Source: Thalassobacillus sp043497085
GTDB lineage: Bacteria; Bacillota; Bacilli; Bacillales; Halobacillaceae
Length of the DNA stretch: 64,000 nt
Strand: one strand, 5' to 3'
Assembly: GCA_043497085.1 (NCBI GenBank)
Contig: JBIEKI010000006.1
Positions 1-8,876 of the stretch are shown piece by piece. The number at the start of each line of letters is the position of its first letter. Position 1 is the first letter of the stretch. Below the pieces are notes generated by a model. It saw only the letters and a program-made list of their open reading frames with translations, did no database searches and had not been told where the DNA came from. The position numbers were made by a program, and so were the translations under genes.

Positions 1-27
1 TATCATTCCTATTAGAATTCAAGGGGA

Positions 28-92
28 AGTCCTCCTTTTGATGTTTGTATTTGGTTGTACAAATGCATCTTAACGGAGGGCTTTTTTTAATT
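28..92 (+). terminator. Rho-independent terminator of a gene to the left of the window
   Basis: The arms AGTCCTCC (28-35) and GGAGGGCT (75-82) enclose a second stem (GATGTTTG with CAAATGCATC), and seven T residues follow at 82-88. It reads on the plus strand and most likely ends a gene lying before position 1. Confidence 0.7.
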
Positions 93-122
93 CAAGGACC
101 CCTCTACTGAATCCCACAGGAA

Positions 123-220
123 TCTCCCGTGGGAGAAGGGGCTAGGCGAGACCCCACAGGTCGTGAAACGACCGAGGAGGCTCGCCAGCTCCCCCACAGG
201 AAAGCGAATCGTTTCCCAGC
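123..220. repeat. Dispersed GC-rich repeat, family A, copy 1
   Basis: This block shares long identical runs with 34731-34820 (GGCGAGA.CCCACAGG, then CCGAGGA.GCTCGCCAG, then CAGGAAAGCGAATC). A third, inverted copy lies at 34429-34548. No ORF with a ribosome binding site covers it. Similar intergenic repeats with a CCCGAGGA...GGAAAGCGAA core are common in Bacillaceae genomes. The rest of 1-448 shows nothing beyond this repeat and the terminator at its left end. Confidence 0.75.
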
Positions 221-448
221 CATCCTTTTCCTGTCTTTGTAACGGACCCAAATTACCTTGAAACTGAGTCCTCCACAATTCGGTTGTTGAATAATCTTCT
301 CATAAAAAATCACAATAACGTTCAACAGTTCTTATAGATAAGATTCATTATTAGCCTATGCTTGTACGAGGACAGAATGACTATCCACGTATGAAAGACA
401 GGCGTATGCACATGATAAAACTATATAGAATAAAAAGGAGTGTGCACA

Positions 449-628
449 ATGGGTCAAAGACACCAATTTCGAGCAGGCGATCATGCCCCGAATAATGGGG
501 TATATGTAGAAATCGGCGAGACAGGAAGCATGGTGACAGAGCCGCAGCAAATCCATTTGAAGGCTGGCGACCGCTTCCCTGAAACAAAAAACCAGGACCG
601 CATTTGGACGTATAAACGCAAACCTTAA
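449..628 (+). CDS. yjzC: YjzC family small protein
   Basis: Small soluble protein of 59 residues beginning MGQRHQF and rich in G, P and charged residues (APNNGVYVEIGETGS, then LKAGDRFPET). This pattern matches the YjzC family of Bacillus, whose function is unknown. The start is ATG 449, eight bases after AAAGGAG; an in-frame GTG at 440 overlaps that ribosome binding site and is rejected. It is convergent with yjzD, and the pair yjzC-yjzD also occurs in B. subtilis just before med. Confidence 0.85.
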   Translation: MGQRHQFRAGDHAPNNGVYVEIGETGSMVTEPQQIHLKAGDRFPETKNQDRIWTYKRKP

Positions 629-646
629 TATATCATGAATACAAAA

Positions 647-691
647 GGCTGTCTCCATAAATGGTCAACTTCATACCATTAGGAGACAGCC
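647..691. terminator. Bidirectional hairpin between yjzC and yjzD
   Basis: Perfect arms GGCTGTCTCC (647-656) and GGAGACAGCC (682-691), extended inward by ATGGT/ACCAT. The minus-strand side runs into CCTTTTG and the plus-strand side into a T-rich stretch, so it probably ends both convergent genes. Confidence 0.7.
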
Positions 692-720
692 CATTGATTT
701 GTATTTGTTTTAAAAAGGAT

Positions 721-894
721 CTAAGCCTCGTCCTTGATTAACCCATCACCAAGAACAATTGCAGCTCCAGAGAATAGTACGGTCAAAACAACGACTTGTA
801 CGAAACTGAAATCGGAGCTTTGCATATTGCTGATAACATACGTAATCATGAAGCTTAATAAGAAAGCCCAAAAGATAGTCCAAAAGAAACGCAT
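721..894 (-). CDS. yjzD: YjzD, DUF2929 family membrane protein
   Basis: Small ORF of 57 residues starting MRFFWTIFWAFLLSFMITYV and ending GDGLIKDEA. Two hydrophobic stretches (about residues 3-21 and 30-50) predict two membrane helices. Length, start and position beside yjzC match the DUF2929 family. The start ATG at 894 follows GAGGTG at normal spacing on the minus strand. Function is unknown. Confidence 0.8.
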   Translation of the reverse strand: MRFFWTIFWAFLLSFMITYVISNMQSSDFSFVQVVVLTVLFSGAAIVLGDGLIKDEA

Positions 895-1038
895 ATCTGT
901 TCACCTCATTTAACATTCTCTCATTAGTTTATCAAACCCCGTAAGAAAAATAAATATGAAATCGCTTTAGTCGATGAATAATTGAATAACACCCCCCTTC
1001 TTATGAATAAATATGGAATAGCGAAGGGGGACGCGAAC

Positions 1039-1635
1039 ATGGTTTATATCATCGATGCATGCTTCCATTGGATAGGATTTCATCTAACGCAGCATTTGCT
1101 GACAGAAGGGCACGAAGTGATTGGTATTGATCCGCTTGAGGGTACAAAACAGGAGAACCTGTATTTTTTTATCGGTCGAAACAGCCGTTTTCAACATTTT
1201 CATTCTATAGAAGAAATGGAGCGGCATTGTCATAACGAAACGATTGAAGCAGTTATAAGTGTTGGCAGACCTGCAAATGGCAAAAGCCGTTTTGGGGAAT
1301 TGTTTGTTTGTGAAAGTGTGGAAGGGTTCATGAAGAACGAAGGGACCAGTGTTGAACTTCCGCCACTGTACGGGGAATGGATGCCGCGGGATGAACAGGC
1401 GATTAATATCAGCAAATCAGAACCCTTATTGTTTTCCGAACTGGTTGATAGGGAGGATTCCATCTATATAGAAGACTTTATTGTATATTTCTTTAAGAAT
1501 TTTTGGGAAAAAGGAACGAGAGTCTCAGCAAGTGATTTACGTTCTCTCCAGTTATCACCAACAAAAAATAAAGAAGAGTTGAAAGAACAGTTACAGGAAC
1601 ATTATCGACAATACCGCCGAATTTATGAAGATTAG
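1039..1635 (+). CDS. Rossmann-like protein in the yjaU/yjaV position
   Basis: Protein of 198 residues. Its N-terminus (MVYIIDACFHWIGFHLTQHL, then EGHEVIGID) resembles the first beta-alpha-beta unit of NAD-dependent epimerases, but the glycine-rich loop is degenerate (CFHWIGF) and no catalytic YxxxK is evident. It is therefore probably not an active dehydrogenase. The start ATG 1039 lies eight bases after AAGGGGG; upstream in-frame codons lack a ribosome binding site. It sits 93 bp before med, where B. subtilis carries yjaU-yjaV, which suggests orthology with one of these uncharacterised genes. Confidence 0.6.
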   Translation: MVYIIDACFHWIGFHLTQHLLTEGHEVIGIDPLEGTKQENLYFFIGRNSRFQHFHSIEEMERHCHNETIEAVISVGRPANGKSRFGELFVCESVEGFMKNEGTSVELPPLYGEWMPRDEQAINISKSEPLLFSELVDREDSIYIEDFIVYFFKNFWEKGTRVSASDLRSLQLSPTKNKEELKEQLQEHYRQYRRIYED

Positions 1636-1728
1636 GTTAATTTTCCTACTAATTCATTTACTTATAATAGTAAATATAGTTAAAATAAGAATAACAAAGT
1701 GATAAGTGAAGCTGTAGGAGTGCTTATA

Positions 1729-2682
1729 GTGAAAAAAATCATCGTAATAAACTTGCTGGCAATGATGATATTGACTGGTTGCAATGTCGGTTTCAGTGAA
1801 GGGGAAATTAGATCTGTCGGAATGCTGGTGGAAACGACAATCCATGATCAGGCATGGGGACAGAAAGGTTATAAAGGGTTGTTGGATATAAAGGAAGAGT
1901 ATGATGTCGATGTTTATTTTAAGGAAGGCATCAAAGACCAATCCGATGTAAACAAGGCAGTAGATGAGCTTGTTGATAAAGGAGTCAATGTCATCTTCGG
2001 CCACAGCAGTATTTATGGAGAATATTTCAAAAACATACATGAAGATTATCCGGAAGTCCATTTTGTCTATTTCAACGGCGGCTATTCTGCTGAAAATGTT
2101 ACGAGCCTAAATTTCAGCGCAGATGCCATGGGTTTTTTCGGAGGGGTAGTAGCGGGAAGTATGACGAATTCTGATCAAATCGGATTGATTGCTGCTCATG
2201 AATGGCAGCCGGAAGTGGAAGGATTCTACGAAGGGGTGAAATATATCAACCCGGAGGCGAAGGTGAACTTTTCTTTCGTAGGAAGCTGGGATAATACGGA
2301 ACAGGCAATGCGGTTATATGATCGGATGGCCCAGCAGGGAGCCGATGTCTTCTATCCTGCCGGAGATGGTTTTAATCCGCCTATGATTCAGCAGGTACAA
2401 AATGATGGCCATTATGCTATCGGGTATGTATCCGACCAGTCTTCTCTCGGCGAAGGAACCGTGTTGACCAGTACAGTCCAGCACGTGGAGAAATTATATT
2501 TGATAGCGATGGAACGTTTAATGGAAGGAAAGCTTCCAGGAGAGGTATTGACCTTTGATTTTCAGGATGGTGCCATTTCTATGGGGAAGTTCAGTCCTGA
2601 TGTTCCCGAAGAGGTCAAGGATCAAGTCAACAACATGGTAGATAATTATATTGAAACGGGAGAGCTCCCGTCAGAGAGATAA
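1729..2682 (+). CDS. med: Med, BMP-family lipoprotein and competence activator
   Basis: Protein of 317 residues, the length I recall for B. subtilis Med. It has a lipoprotein signal with lipobox LTGC (Cys18) followed by a periplasmic-binding-protein-like BMP domain (SVGMLVETTIHDQAWGQKGY; later NFSADAMGFFGGVVAGSM). In B. subtilis Med raises comK expression. GTG 1729 is chosen because GGAG lies eight bases upstream and the signal peptide then starts VKKIIVINLL; the in-frame ATG at 1699 has no ribosome binding site. In B. subtilis comZ follows med; no comZ-like ORF is visible here. Confidence 0.85.
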   Translation: MKKIIVINLLAMMILTGCNVGFSEGEIRSVGMLVETTIHDQAWGQKGYKGLLDIKEEYDVDVYFKEGIKDQSDVNKAVDELVDKGVNVIFGHSSIYGEYFKNIHEDYPEVHFVYFNGGYSAENVTSLNFSADAMGFFGGVVAGSMTNSDQIGLIAAHEWQPEVEGFYEGVKYINPEAKVNFSFVGSWDNTEQAMRLYDRMAQQGADVFYPAGDGFNPPMIQQVQNDGHYAIGYVSDQSSLGEGTVLTSTVQHVEKLYLIAMERLMEGKLPGEVLTFDFQDGAISMGKFSPDVPEEVKDQVNNMVDNYIETGELPSER

Positions 2683-2690
2683 AATAGAAA

Positions 2691-2725
2691 GCCGCTGCTT
2701 AAGCAAAATAAGCAGCGGCTTTTTA
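2691..2725 (+). terminator. Terminator of med
   Basis: Ten-bp perfect stem GCCGCTGCTT (2691-2700) / AAGCAGCGGC (2710-2719) followed by five T residues. Confidence 0.9.
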
Positions 2726-2875
2726 CATACTCTGAGGAAAAATGATTATAAGAATAATCAGCAAGAAGAGAGAGAACCGCACCATATTTGAGACCTTGGG
2801 AAGAGGTGATTTTGCGTATAAGCATGAAAACGGACGGATGTATGAGAGATAAAGCAGATGATTCCAATTAAAAGT

Positions 2876-2899
2876 AACACCTCCGTTGGTGGAGGTGTT
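2876..2899 (-). terminator. Terminator of the minus-strand gene at 2914
   Basis: Perfect stem AACACCTCC / GGAGGTGTT with a six-base loop. On the minus strand it is followed by ACTTTTAATT, a modest U-tract. Confidence 0.6.
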
Positions 2900-2913
2900 G
2901 CTTTAAAGACTGC

Positions 2914-3141
2914 TTACCGGTCGCTTCCGCTTTTAAATTTATCGATTGCTTTTGATAGGTTTTTGATGTAGGGGTTGAAGGCGTGGTAGGTATCGGACAT
3001 GCTTTTCATCAATTCCATCCAATCAAATGATGGTGTTTCTTCTTGTTTTTCATCAGCGCTTGTATGACGATTCCGGTCCGGGTTCCGATTACCAAACATG
3101 AAAGCATCAAAAGGGTCCTGTCTTTTTTCATTATCGGCCAC
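2914..3141 (-). CDS. Small protein of unknown function, yjzB position
   Basis: Charged soluble protein of 75 residues. The N-terminal half is polar (DPFDAFMFGNRNPDRN); the C-terminal half looks amphipathic-helical (FDWMELMKSMSDTYHAF, then NLSKAIDKFKSGSDR). GTG 3141 is chosen because AGGAGG lies eight bases upstream; the upstream in-frame ATG at 3159 overlaps that site. It lies between med and fabH, where B. subtilis has yjzB. I do not recognise the family. Confidence 0.6.
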   Translation of the reverse strand: MADNEKRQDPFDAFMFGNRNPDRNRHTSADEKQEETPSFDWMELMKSMSDTYHAFNPYIKNLSKAIDKFKSGSDR

Positions 3142-3209
3142 AGCTAACACCTCCTGCATTATCCTATGTAAAGAGGGCTGACGCTTGTGGGCGCAGGACT
3201 TTTGAATAC

Positions 3210-3274
3210 TTGCTAAAATGAAGCTTATACATTAAAATTAGGACCAAGTCATAATAATTAGTATTAGACACTAC
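3210..3274 (+). promoter_or_regulatory. fabH-fabF promoter with FapR-like boxes
   Basis: A sigma-A-like promoter reads TTGCTA (3210-3215), 17 bp, TAAAAT (3233-3238). Two 17-bp sequences resembling the FapR operator (TTAGTACCWGNTACTAA) follow: TTAGGACCAAGTCATAA at 3238-3254 and TTAGTATTAGACACTAC at 3258-3274. FapR represses fabHA-fabF in Bacillus until malonyl-CoA accumulates. The boxes are imperfect, so the assignment leans on the better box before fabI. Confidence 0.55.
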
Positions 3275-3291
3275 CATAAGGGGATGGATAT

Positions 3292-4230
3292 ATGAAAGCT
3301 GGAATTTTAGGTACTGGCCACTTTGTACCGGAAAAAGTCCTCACGAATAAAGATTTAGAGAAAATGGTTGATACGAGCGATGAATGGATCAAGACTAGAA
3401 CTGGGATAGAAGAACGTCGGATTGCGGACGATGATATGGACTCATCTGATATGGCCTTCCGTGCTTCCGAGCGTGCACTTGAAAATGCCGGAGTCAAGGC
3501 GGAAGACCTGGATATGATCCTTGTAGCTACCGTGACACCCGATACGCCTTTCCCATCGGTTTCCTGTATGATTCAGGAACGGCTTGGAGCAAAGGGAGCT
3601 GCCGCGATGGATGTCAGCGCAGCTTGTACAGGGTTCATGTACGGTTTATCCACAGCTAAGCAATTCATTGAGTCTGGGGATTATAAAAATATTTTAGTCG
3701 TAGGTGTGGAAAAACTATCGAAAATCGTCGATTGGGATGACCGCAATACGGCTGTCTTATTCGGTGACGGTGCTGGAGCGGCTGTCGTCGGCCCTGTCAG
3801 TGAAGGAAAAGGAATTCTTTCTTATGAACTGGGAGCAGATGGCGCCGGTGGTGAGCATCTGTACCAGGACGAAGAAGATCACCTGTATATGAACGGACGG
3901 GAAGTGTTCAAATTCGCTGTTCGCCGTATGCCGGAGGCTTCGGTAAATGTGGTAGAGAAAGCTGGCTTCAATAAAGAAGATGTAGACTATCTAATTCCAC
4001 ACCAGGCAAACATCCGCATCATGGAAGCAGCACGGGAACGCCTTGGCATATCGGAAGAAAAAATGGCGATCAAAGTGAATAAATATGGAAATAATTCAGC
4101 AGCTTCCATCCCGATCGCTTTGTCTGAAGCAGTAGAAGAAGGTAAAATAAAAGAAGATGACCTGGTGGTCCTTGTCGGTTTCGGCGGCGGATTGACTTGG
4201 GGAGCAGTCGCCCTGCGTTGGGGCAAGTAG
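3292..4230 (+). CDS. fabH: Beta-ketoacyl-ACP synthase III (FabH)
   Basis: Condenses acyl-CoA primers with malonyl-ACP to start type II fatty acid synthesis in the cytoplasm. The 312-residue protein has full family length and the catalytic triad: Cys112 in SAACTGFMYG, His237 in IPHQAN and Asn267 in KYGNNSAAS. ATG 3292 follows AAGGGGATGG. It is separated from fabF by 18 bp, so the two are one operon as in B. subtilis (fabHA-fabF), downstream of candidate FapR boxes. Confidence 0.97.
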   Translation: MKAGILGTGHFVPEKVLTNKDLEKMVDTSDEWIKTRTGIEERRIADDDMDSSDMAFRASERALENAGVKAEDLDMILVATVTPDTPFPSVSCMIQERLGAKGAAAMDVSAACTGFMYGLSTAKQFIESGDYKNILVVGVEKLSKIVDWDDRNTAVLFGDGAGAAVVGPVSEGKGILSYELGADGAGGEHLYQDEEDHLYMNGREVFKFAVRRMPEASVNVVEKAGFNKEDVDYLIPHQANIRIMEAARERLGISEEKMAIKVNKYGNNSAASIPIALSEAVEEGKIKEDDLVVLVGFGGGLTWGAVALRWGK

Positions 4231-4248
4231 TAGAAGGAGGTAGCAGGT

Positions 4249-5487
4249 ATGGAAAATAAACGTGTTGTCATTACAGGGCTTGGAGCCATTTCCCCTGTAG
4301 GAAACAATGTCAAAGATATGTGGGACAGCATCACTTCCGGCCGTTCCGGAATTGATACGATGACAAAGATTAATAAAGATGAATATCCTGCCAAAGTGGC
4401 AGCGGAAGTGAAGGATTTCGATCCTACAGAATTCATTGAAAAAAAAGAAGCGCGTAAGATGGACCCGTTTACCCAATACGCAGTAGCAGCTTCCCTGATG
4501 GCTGTCAAAGACGCCAATCTTGAAATCACAGAAGAGAATGCTTATCGTACCGGTGTCTGGATTGGCTCAGGTATCGGAGGTATGGGGACTTATGAAGAAC
4601 AGTTCGAAAAGTTCCAGAAAAAAGGATACCGGAGAGTCAGCCCGTTTTTCATCCCGATGATGATTCCGGATATGGCAGCTGGACAAGTATCGATCACACT
4701 GGGAGCAAAAGCGATGAACTCTTGTACCGTGACAGCATGTGCATCCGGTGCGAACTCGATCGGGGATGCGTTCAAAGTCATCCAACGGGGAGATGCGGAT
4801 ATCATGATTACCGGCGGTACAGAATCACCGATGAATAAGATGTCGTTTGCCGGCTTCTCCTCTGCAAAAGCATTATCCTTTAATGAGGATCCGAAGACAG
4901 CGAGCCGTCCATTTGATAAAAACCGCGATGGCTTCGTTATGGGTGAAGGTGCTGGAATCCTGGTTATGGAAACATTGGAATCTGCACAAAAGCGTGGTGC
5001 CCATATTTACGGAGAAATCGTAGGTTATGGTTCTACTGGAGATGCTCATCACATTACGGCGCCAGCACCAGAAGGGGAAGGAGCCGTCCGTGCGATGAAG
5101 CAGGCACTTGAAGATGCTGGTATGAGTCCAGAAACAATTTCTTATATCAATGCTCATGGTACCTCAACCGAATTGAACGACAAATTCGAAACGATGGCCG
5201 CTAAGCAGGTATTCGGAGAGCATGCCCGTAAAATAGCGATGTCATCCACCAAGTCGATGACTGGTCATCTCCTTGGTGCAGCCGGAGCGATTGAAGCGAT
5301 CATTTCCTTGAAAGCGATCGAGGATGGTATTTTACCTCCAACGATCAATTATGAAACGCCGGACCCGGATTGTGATCTGGATTATGTACCAAATGAAGCT
5401 CGTAAACAGCAAGTAGATGCTGTCATGAGTAACTCGCTTGGATTCGGCGGGCATAATGCCAGCCTCGTTTTCAAAAAATATGAGTGA
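4249..5487 (+). CDS. fabF: Beta-ketoacyl-ACP synthase II (FabF)
   Basis: Elongation condensing enzyme of fatty acid synthesis, 412 residues, full length. The nucleophile is Cys164 in TVTACASGANS; the two active-site histidines are in NAHGTST and SMTGHLLGAAGA. AGAAGGAGG precedes ATG 4249. Second gene of the fabH-fabF operon, ended by the hairpin at 5497-5537. Confidence 0.97.
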   Translation: MENKRVVITGLGAISPVGNNVKDMWDSITSGRSGIDTMTKINKDEYPAKVAAEVKDFDPTEFIEKKEARKMDPFTQYAVAASLMAVKDANLEITEENAYRTGVWIGSGIGGMGTYEEQFEKFQKKGYRRVSPFFIPMMIPDMAAGQVSITLGAKAMNSCTVTACASGANSIGDAFKVIQRGDADIMITGGTESPMNKMSFAGFSSAKALSFNEDPKTASRPFDKNRDGFVMGEGAGILVMETLESAQKRGAHIYGEIVGYGSTGDAHHITAPAPEGEGAVRAMKQALEDAGMSPETISYINAHGTSTELNDKFETMAAKQVFGEHARKIAMSSTKSMTGHLLGAAGAIEAIISLKAIEDGILPPTINYETPDPDCDLDYVPNEARKQQVDAVMSNSLGFGGHNASLVFKKYE

Positions 5488-5496
5488 TACGTGCAT

Positions 5497-5537
5497 AAAA
5501 AATGGTGCGATTCCTTTAAAGGATCGCACCATTTTTA
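5497..5537. terminator. Bidirectional terminator, fabF and LCP gene
   Basis: Long near-perfect palindrome: AAAAATGGTGCGAT...CC, loop TTTAAA, GGATCGCACCATTTTT. T runs follow on both strands, serving fabF (plus) and the minus-strand gene at 5540. Confidence 0.9.
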
Positions 5538-5539
5538 TT

Positions 5540-6526
5540 TTATTCTGTTGTTTTATCTTCGAGTTCGAAAAACTTTTGTAAGGCTTCACGGTTCTTTTGT
5601 TCATCATGGGCAAGCACTGCTCCAGCATGACTGTATCTTTCATCCCAGTAGGAACCTTCCACTGGAACTCGTAACGTGTCGATACTGTCAGGAGCATTAA
5701 AGATGAAATCTTTGCCGAGTCCGACCATCTTGCCAGAATCGATGTTGGTATCGATATAGGGCTGCAGCGTACCGATCAATCTGGGTACCTTTAGCAGTCC
5801 TTTGGCAGAGACTAGTTCATCCTTCATTAATTGGATGACTTCCTGTTGCCGTTTGACACGACCAAAGTCACTGGACGCATCTCCGCGGTAGCGTGCATAA
5901 CCTAATAATTCTTCCCCGTTCAGCTTTTGGGTGCCTGGTTCTAAGTTGATGGTACCTGCGTTATCTTTATAGTACATTTTTTTCTCTACATCTACTTCAA
6001 TGCCTTTTGGAGCTACTGTATCGACGATTTGTTTAAATCCGTCAAAGTCGACGATCGAATAATATTCTGTTTCAATACCAAAGTTCTTTTTGATCGTTTG
6101 TCTAAGCAGCTCCGGTCCCCCAAAGGCAAACGCAGCATTCAGCTTATTGTAGCCATATCCGGGGATATCCACGTAGGTGTCCCGCATCAAGGATGCCAGT
6201 TTTGCTTCATTTTCTTTAGGGTCATATTGAGCAATCATAATGGTATCAGTACGCATCGTTTCTTTATTGCTGCGCTTATCGACACCAAGCATCAGCACGG
6301 TTGTTTTGCCATCTTTATTATCCACGCCCTGGAATTCATCTTTGAATTCACTATTCTCAAGCTCTCCTTCAGACTCGCCCATAGCGTCCCGTTTACCTGC
6401 CATATATTCATAGCTGCTAATTCCGATTCCTATTAATAAGAAAAGCAGAAGCACAGCAATGAAAGCTTTTCTTTTCCTTCTCTTCTTTCGGTTTTGCTGT
6501 TTGTATTCTTTTCGAGTGGTCACCAA
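5540..6526 (-). CDS. LytR-CpsA-Psr (LCP) family cell wall glycopolymer ligase
   Basis: Protein of 328 residues with a basic cytoplasmic N-terminus (KKRRKRK), one membrane helix (about residues 23-41) and an extracellular LCP domain. Family motifs are LMLGVDKRS, TDTIMIAQYDP, SLMRDTYVDIPGYG with its conserved arginine and aspartates, and a YARYRG segment near the C-terminus. LCP enzymes (TagT/U/V in B. subtilis) transfer teichoic acid and related polymers to peptidoglycan. A TTG start (6526) sits seven bases after GAGG; GTG 6523 is equally possible. Which TagTUV paralogue it matches cannot be decided here. Confidence 0.88.
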   Translation of the reverse strand: MVTTRKEYKQQNRKKRRKRKAFIAVLLLFLLIGIGISSYEYMAGKRDAMGESEGELENSEFKDEFQGVDNKDGKTTVLMLGVDKRSNKETMRTDTIMIAQYDPKENEAKLASLMRDTYVDIPGYGYNKLNAAFAFGGPELLRQTIKKNFGIETEYYSIVDFDGFKQIVDTVAPKGIEVDVEKKMYYKDNAGTINLEPGTQKLNGEELLGYARYRGDASSDFGRVKRQQEVIQLMKDELVSAKGLLKVPRLIGTLQPYIDTNIDSGKMVGLGKDFIFNAPDSIDTLRVPVEGSYWDERYSHAGAVLAHDEQKNREALQKFFELEDKTTE

Positions 6527-6674
6527 AGTATCACCTCATTTTAAAAAAACCACTATCTATTAATTTACCGCTTATAGCATAGATAGTAAATAGTTTTTAC
6601 GGATGATATCGTTTTCATGTCATGTTAAGAGCGTTTGTCTCATATATTTAACAAAAAATGGACAGGCTGGAGGG

Positions 6675-6893
6675 ATGGATATTTTTTATTGGTTCTTGTT
6701 TTTAGTAGGGTTCGGTTTCACTGTCAGTGGTGGAATATCCTTGATTTCTTATATGAATCTGCTTCCAGCGGGCTTTACCTGGATTGAGTACCTCCAGTTT
6801 GTCCAGACGCGCAGTGAGTGCTGGTTATTTCCAATCGGTGTCACTCTTATGCTGCTTTCTACATTAAAAATTGGACAATCCCCTTGTCAATAA
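6675..6893 (+). CDS. Small membrane protein of unknown function
   Basis: About 72 residues from MDIFYW, with two hydrophobic segments (WFLFLVGFGFTVSGGISLI and LFPIGVTLMLLSTL) separated by a loop containing FTWIEYLQF. The start is uncertain: GGAGGG directly abuts ATG 6675, which is unusually close, but no better start exists in frame. It lies between the divergent LCP gene and yjbA. No function can be assigned. Confidence 0.5.
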   Translation: MDIFYWFLFLVGFGFTVSGGISLISYMNLLPAGFTWIEYLQFVQTRSECWLFPIGVTLMLLSTLKIGQSPCQ

Positions 6894-6973
6894 TTCCAAT
6901 CGGAGAATAAAACTTCCAAATTTGGCCATACTGATGGCAAATGAAACTAAGGGATGGAAGGTGAGTACCGGGT

Positions 6974-7738
6974 ATGTTATATTTACATGATGTTTGGGTG
7001 AACTGGTTCGAAGGGGAGGAGAACGGATACAACGTTTCTCCATTTCATGAGTGGCGGAAAGAAGATGGGATTGAGCTATTGGATCAAGCTCCGCTGCTGT
7101 ATATAACAGATGATTTGTATCAGTATATTGAAAATGATTTACAGGATTTGCCGATCAGTTTGTTAGAATCCATCCATAGAAGAGCTTACTTAAGAAAAAA
7201 CCAGGAGCGTAAGTCACTCGATTATGCCGCTATTGTTACCAATGGTCACTCTGTGCTAGCATTCGATACACTTGGCTATACACTGCCAGTCCGTAAGAGC
7301 AGGCTGATTCCACGCCAGGAAAGACTGGCTCTTGAAATGATTGAAGGACAAAAGCCGAATAAATATGACTGGGATCCTTCCTTGGCGAAAAAGGAACATC
7401 ACATACTATCCTTGTCTCCTGAATACATGCTGGGGCTTACAAGGAAGGAAAGACAATTGAAACAGCTGCTGATGATGGCGCTGGATCAATTACAGCATAC
7501 CGACAACCCGGAAGAAATACGTTATTGGCTGACCGAATGGGAGCCGAGCCATTATCCAATGGTTAAAGAATATACGATTGAACAGGCCTGGCAAAAACTT
7601 TATGAAGGGACGACCCCAGGGTGGAGCCGTGCTCACGAAGAGTTATGCGGTAAAATCATCAAGGGGCAGCCATTCTTTGAGAAAATTTGGGAATTAGAAA
7701 ATCATAAAGCAGAAGCAGGAATAAAAAACCAGAATTGA
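6974..7738 (+). CDS. yjbA: YjbA, UPF0736 family protein
   Basis: Soluble protein of 254 residues whose N-terminus (MLYLHDVWVNWFEGEENGYN) and central segment (RRAYLRKNQERKSLDYA) match the UPF0736/YjbA family of Bacillales; biochemical function unknown. GGAAGGTGAG precedes ATG 6974. It is convergent with trpS, the same neighbour as in B. subtilis. Its stop codon lies inside the terminator stem at 7729-7757. Confidence 0.88.
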   Translation: MLYLHDVWVNWFEGEENGYNVSPFHEWRKEDGIELLDQAPLLYITDDLYQYIENDLQDLPISLLESIHRRAYLRKNQERKSLDYAAIVTNGHSVLAFDTLGYTLPVRKSRLIPRQERLALEMIEGQKPNKYDWDPSLAKKEHHILSLSPEYMLGLTRKERQLKQLLMMALDQLQHTDNPEEIRYWLTEWEPSHYPMVKEYTIEQAWQKLYEGTTPGWSRAHEELCGKIIKGQPFFEKIWELENHKAEAGIKNQN

Positions 7739-7764
7739 AGGAGTCCTTCAATTCTGGTTTTTTT
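7722..7764. terminator. Bidirectional terminator, yjbA and trpS
   Basis: Perfect 13-bp stem CCAGAATTGAAGG (7729-7741) / CCTTCAATTCTGG (7745-7757) with a three-base loop; seven T residues follow on plus and six on minus. The yjbA stop codon is part of the stem. Confidence 0.93.
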
Positions 7765-7794
7765 AGTGTGGTTCGTTAAGCAATCACACCGTTT

Positions 7795-8793
7795 TTATTT
7801 CTTTTTCTTTTTGACGCGCCCAAGACCCATCGCTTTTTTTGCTTTGCGAAGCATTTTTTCTGCTGCCTGATTAGCACGCTCTGCCCCGTTATCCAGGACA
7901 TCATCCAGCTCTTCAGATTCAAACAATTCATGATAACGCTCCTGGATAGGGGAGAGTGTTTGAATGACGGCATTCGCAACGTCCTGCTTGAATTCCCCGT
8001 ATCCTTTTCCTTCGTATTTCACTTCTAATGCTTCCACCGTCTCTCCGGTACAAGTGGAATAAATGGTAAGCAGGTTGGAAATTCCCGGTTTATTTTCTTT
8101 ATCATATTTAACGATGCCTTCCGAATCAGTGACAGCACTCTTAATCTTTTTCTCGATTTTCTTTGGCGCGTCGAGCATTGAAATATAGGCTTTCTGGTTT
8201 TCATCGGACTTGCTCATTTTTTTGGTAGGATCCTGGAGTGACATAATCCTGGCGCCAACTTTTGGGATACTCACTTCTGGTACTGTGAAAATATCGTTGT
8301 ATTTATTATTAAAGCGTTCTGCTAAATTACGGGTAAGCTCCAGGTGCTGTTTCTGATCTTCCCCGACTGGAACAATGTCGGTTTTATATAGAAGAATATC
8401 GGCAGCCATCAATGGAGGGTAGGTCAACAATCCAGAGGAGACAGCTTCTTTTCCCTGCGATTTGTCTTTGAACTGCGTCATCCGCTCCAGTTCACCGATG
8501 TAGCTGACACATTGCAGCATCCAGCCGAGCTGCGTGTGGGCTGGAACTTCCGACTGGATGAACAGCGTAGATTTCTCTGGATCGATGCCAGAAGCAAGGT
8601 ATAAAGCAGCCAGTGAACGAATATTGTCACGCAGCTTTAAACGGTCCTGTGGGACAGTGATGGCATGCTCATCGACCACACAGAAGTAACAGTGGTTCTC
8701 TTCCTGAAGTTCGACGAAGTGTTTCATCGCTCCTAAATAGTTACCGAGTGTTAATGTACCACTTGGCTGAATTCCTGAAAAAATTGTCTTCAT
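7795..8793 (-). CDS. trpS: Tryptophanyl-tRNA synthetase
   Basis: Class I aminoacyl-tRNA synthetase charging tRNA-Trp, 332 residues from MKTIFSGIQPSG. The HIGH-like motif is TLGN in TLTLGNYLGA and the KMSKS loop is TKKMSKSDEN. ATG 8793 follows GAGGTGG; the longer in-frame extension runs back into the T-box leader and is not coding. The C-terminal tail is strongly basic (RKAKKAMGLGRVKKKKK). Expression is controlled by the tryptophan T-box upstream. Confidence 0.97.
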   Translation of the reverse strand: MKTIFSGIQPSGTLTLGNYLGAMKHFVELQEENHCYFCVVDEHAITVPQDRLKLRDNIRSLAALYLASGIDPEKSTLFIQSEVPAHTQLGWMLQCVSYIGELERMTQFKDKSQGKEAVSSGLLTYPPLMAADILLYKTDIVPVGEDQKQHLELTRNLAERFNNKYNDIFTVPEVSIPKVGARIMSLQDPTKKMSKSDENQKAYISMLDAPKKIEKKIKSAVTDSEGIVKYDKENKPGISNLLTIYSTCTGETVEALEVKYEGKGYGEFKQDVANAVIQTLSPIQERYHELFESEELDDVLDNGAERANQAAEKMLRKAKKAMGLGRVKKKKK

Positions 8794-8876
8794 GTTTTCC
8801 ACCTCATTTAATTTATTTGTGAACATTCGTGTCTGGGATACGTTTGTTTCAAGAAATGTAAATTGCAGCTTTCCCC

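Noticed and set aside
2806..2871. 21-codon frame after med (MILRISMKTDGCM)
   Set aside because: Too short for ComZ and not similar to it; coding status unsupported.
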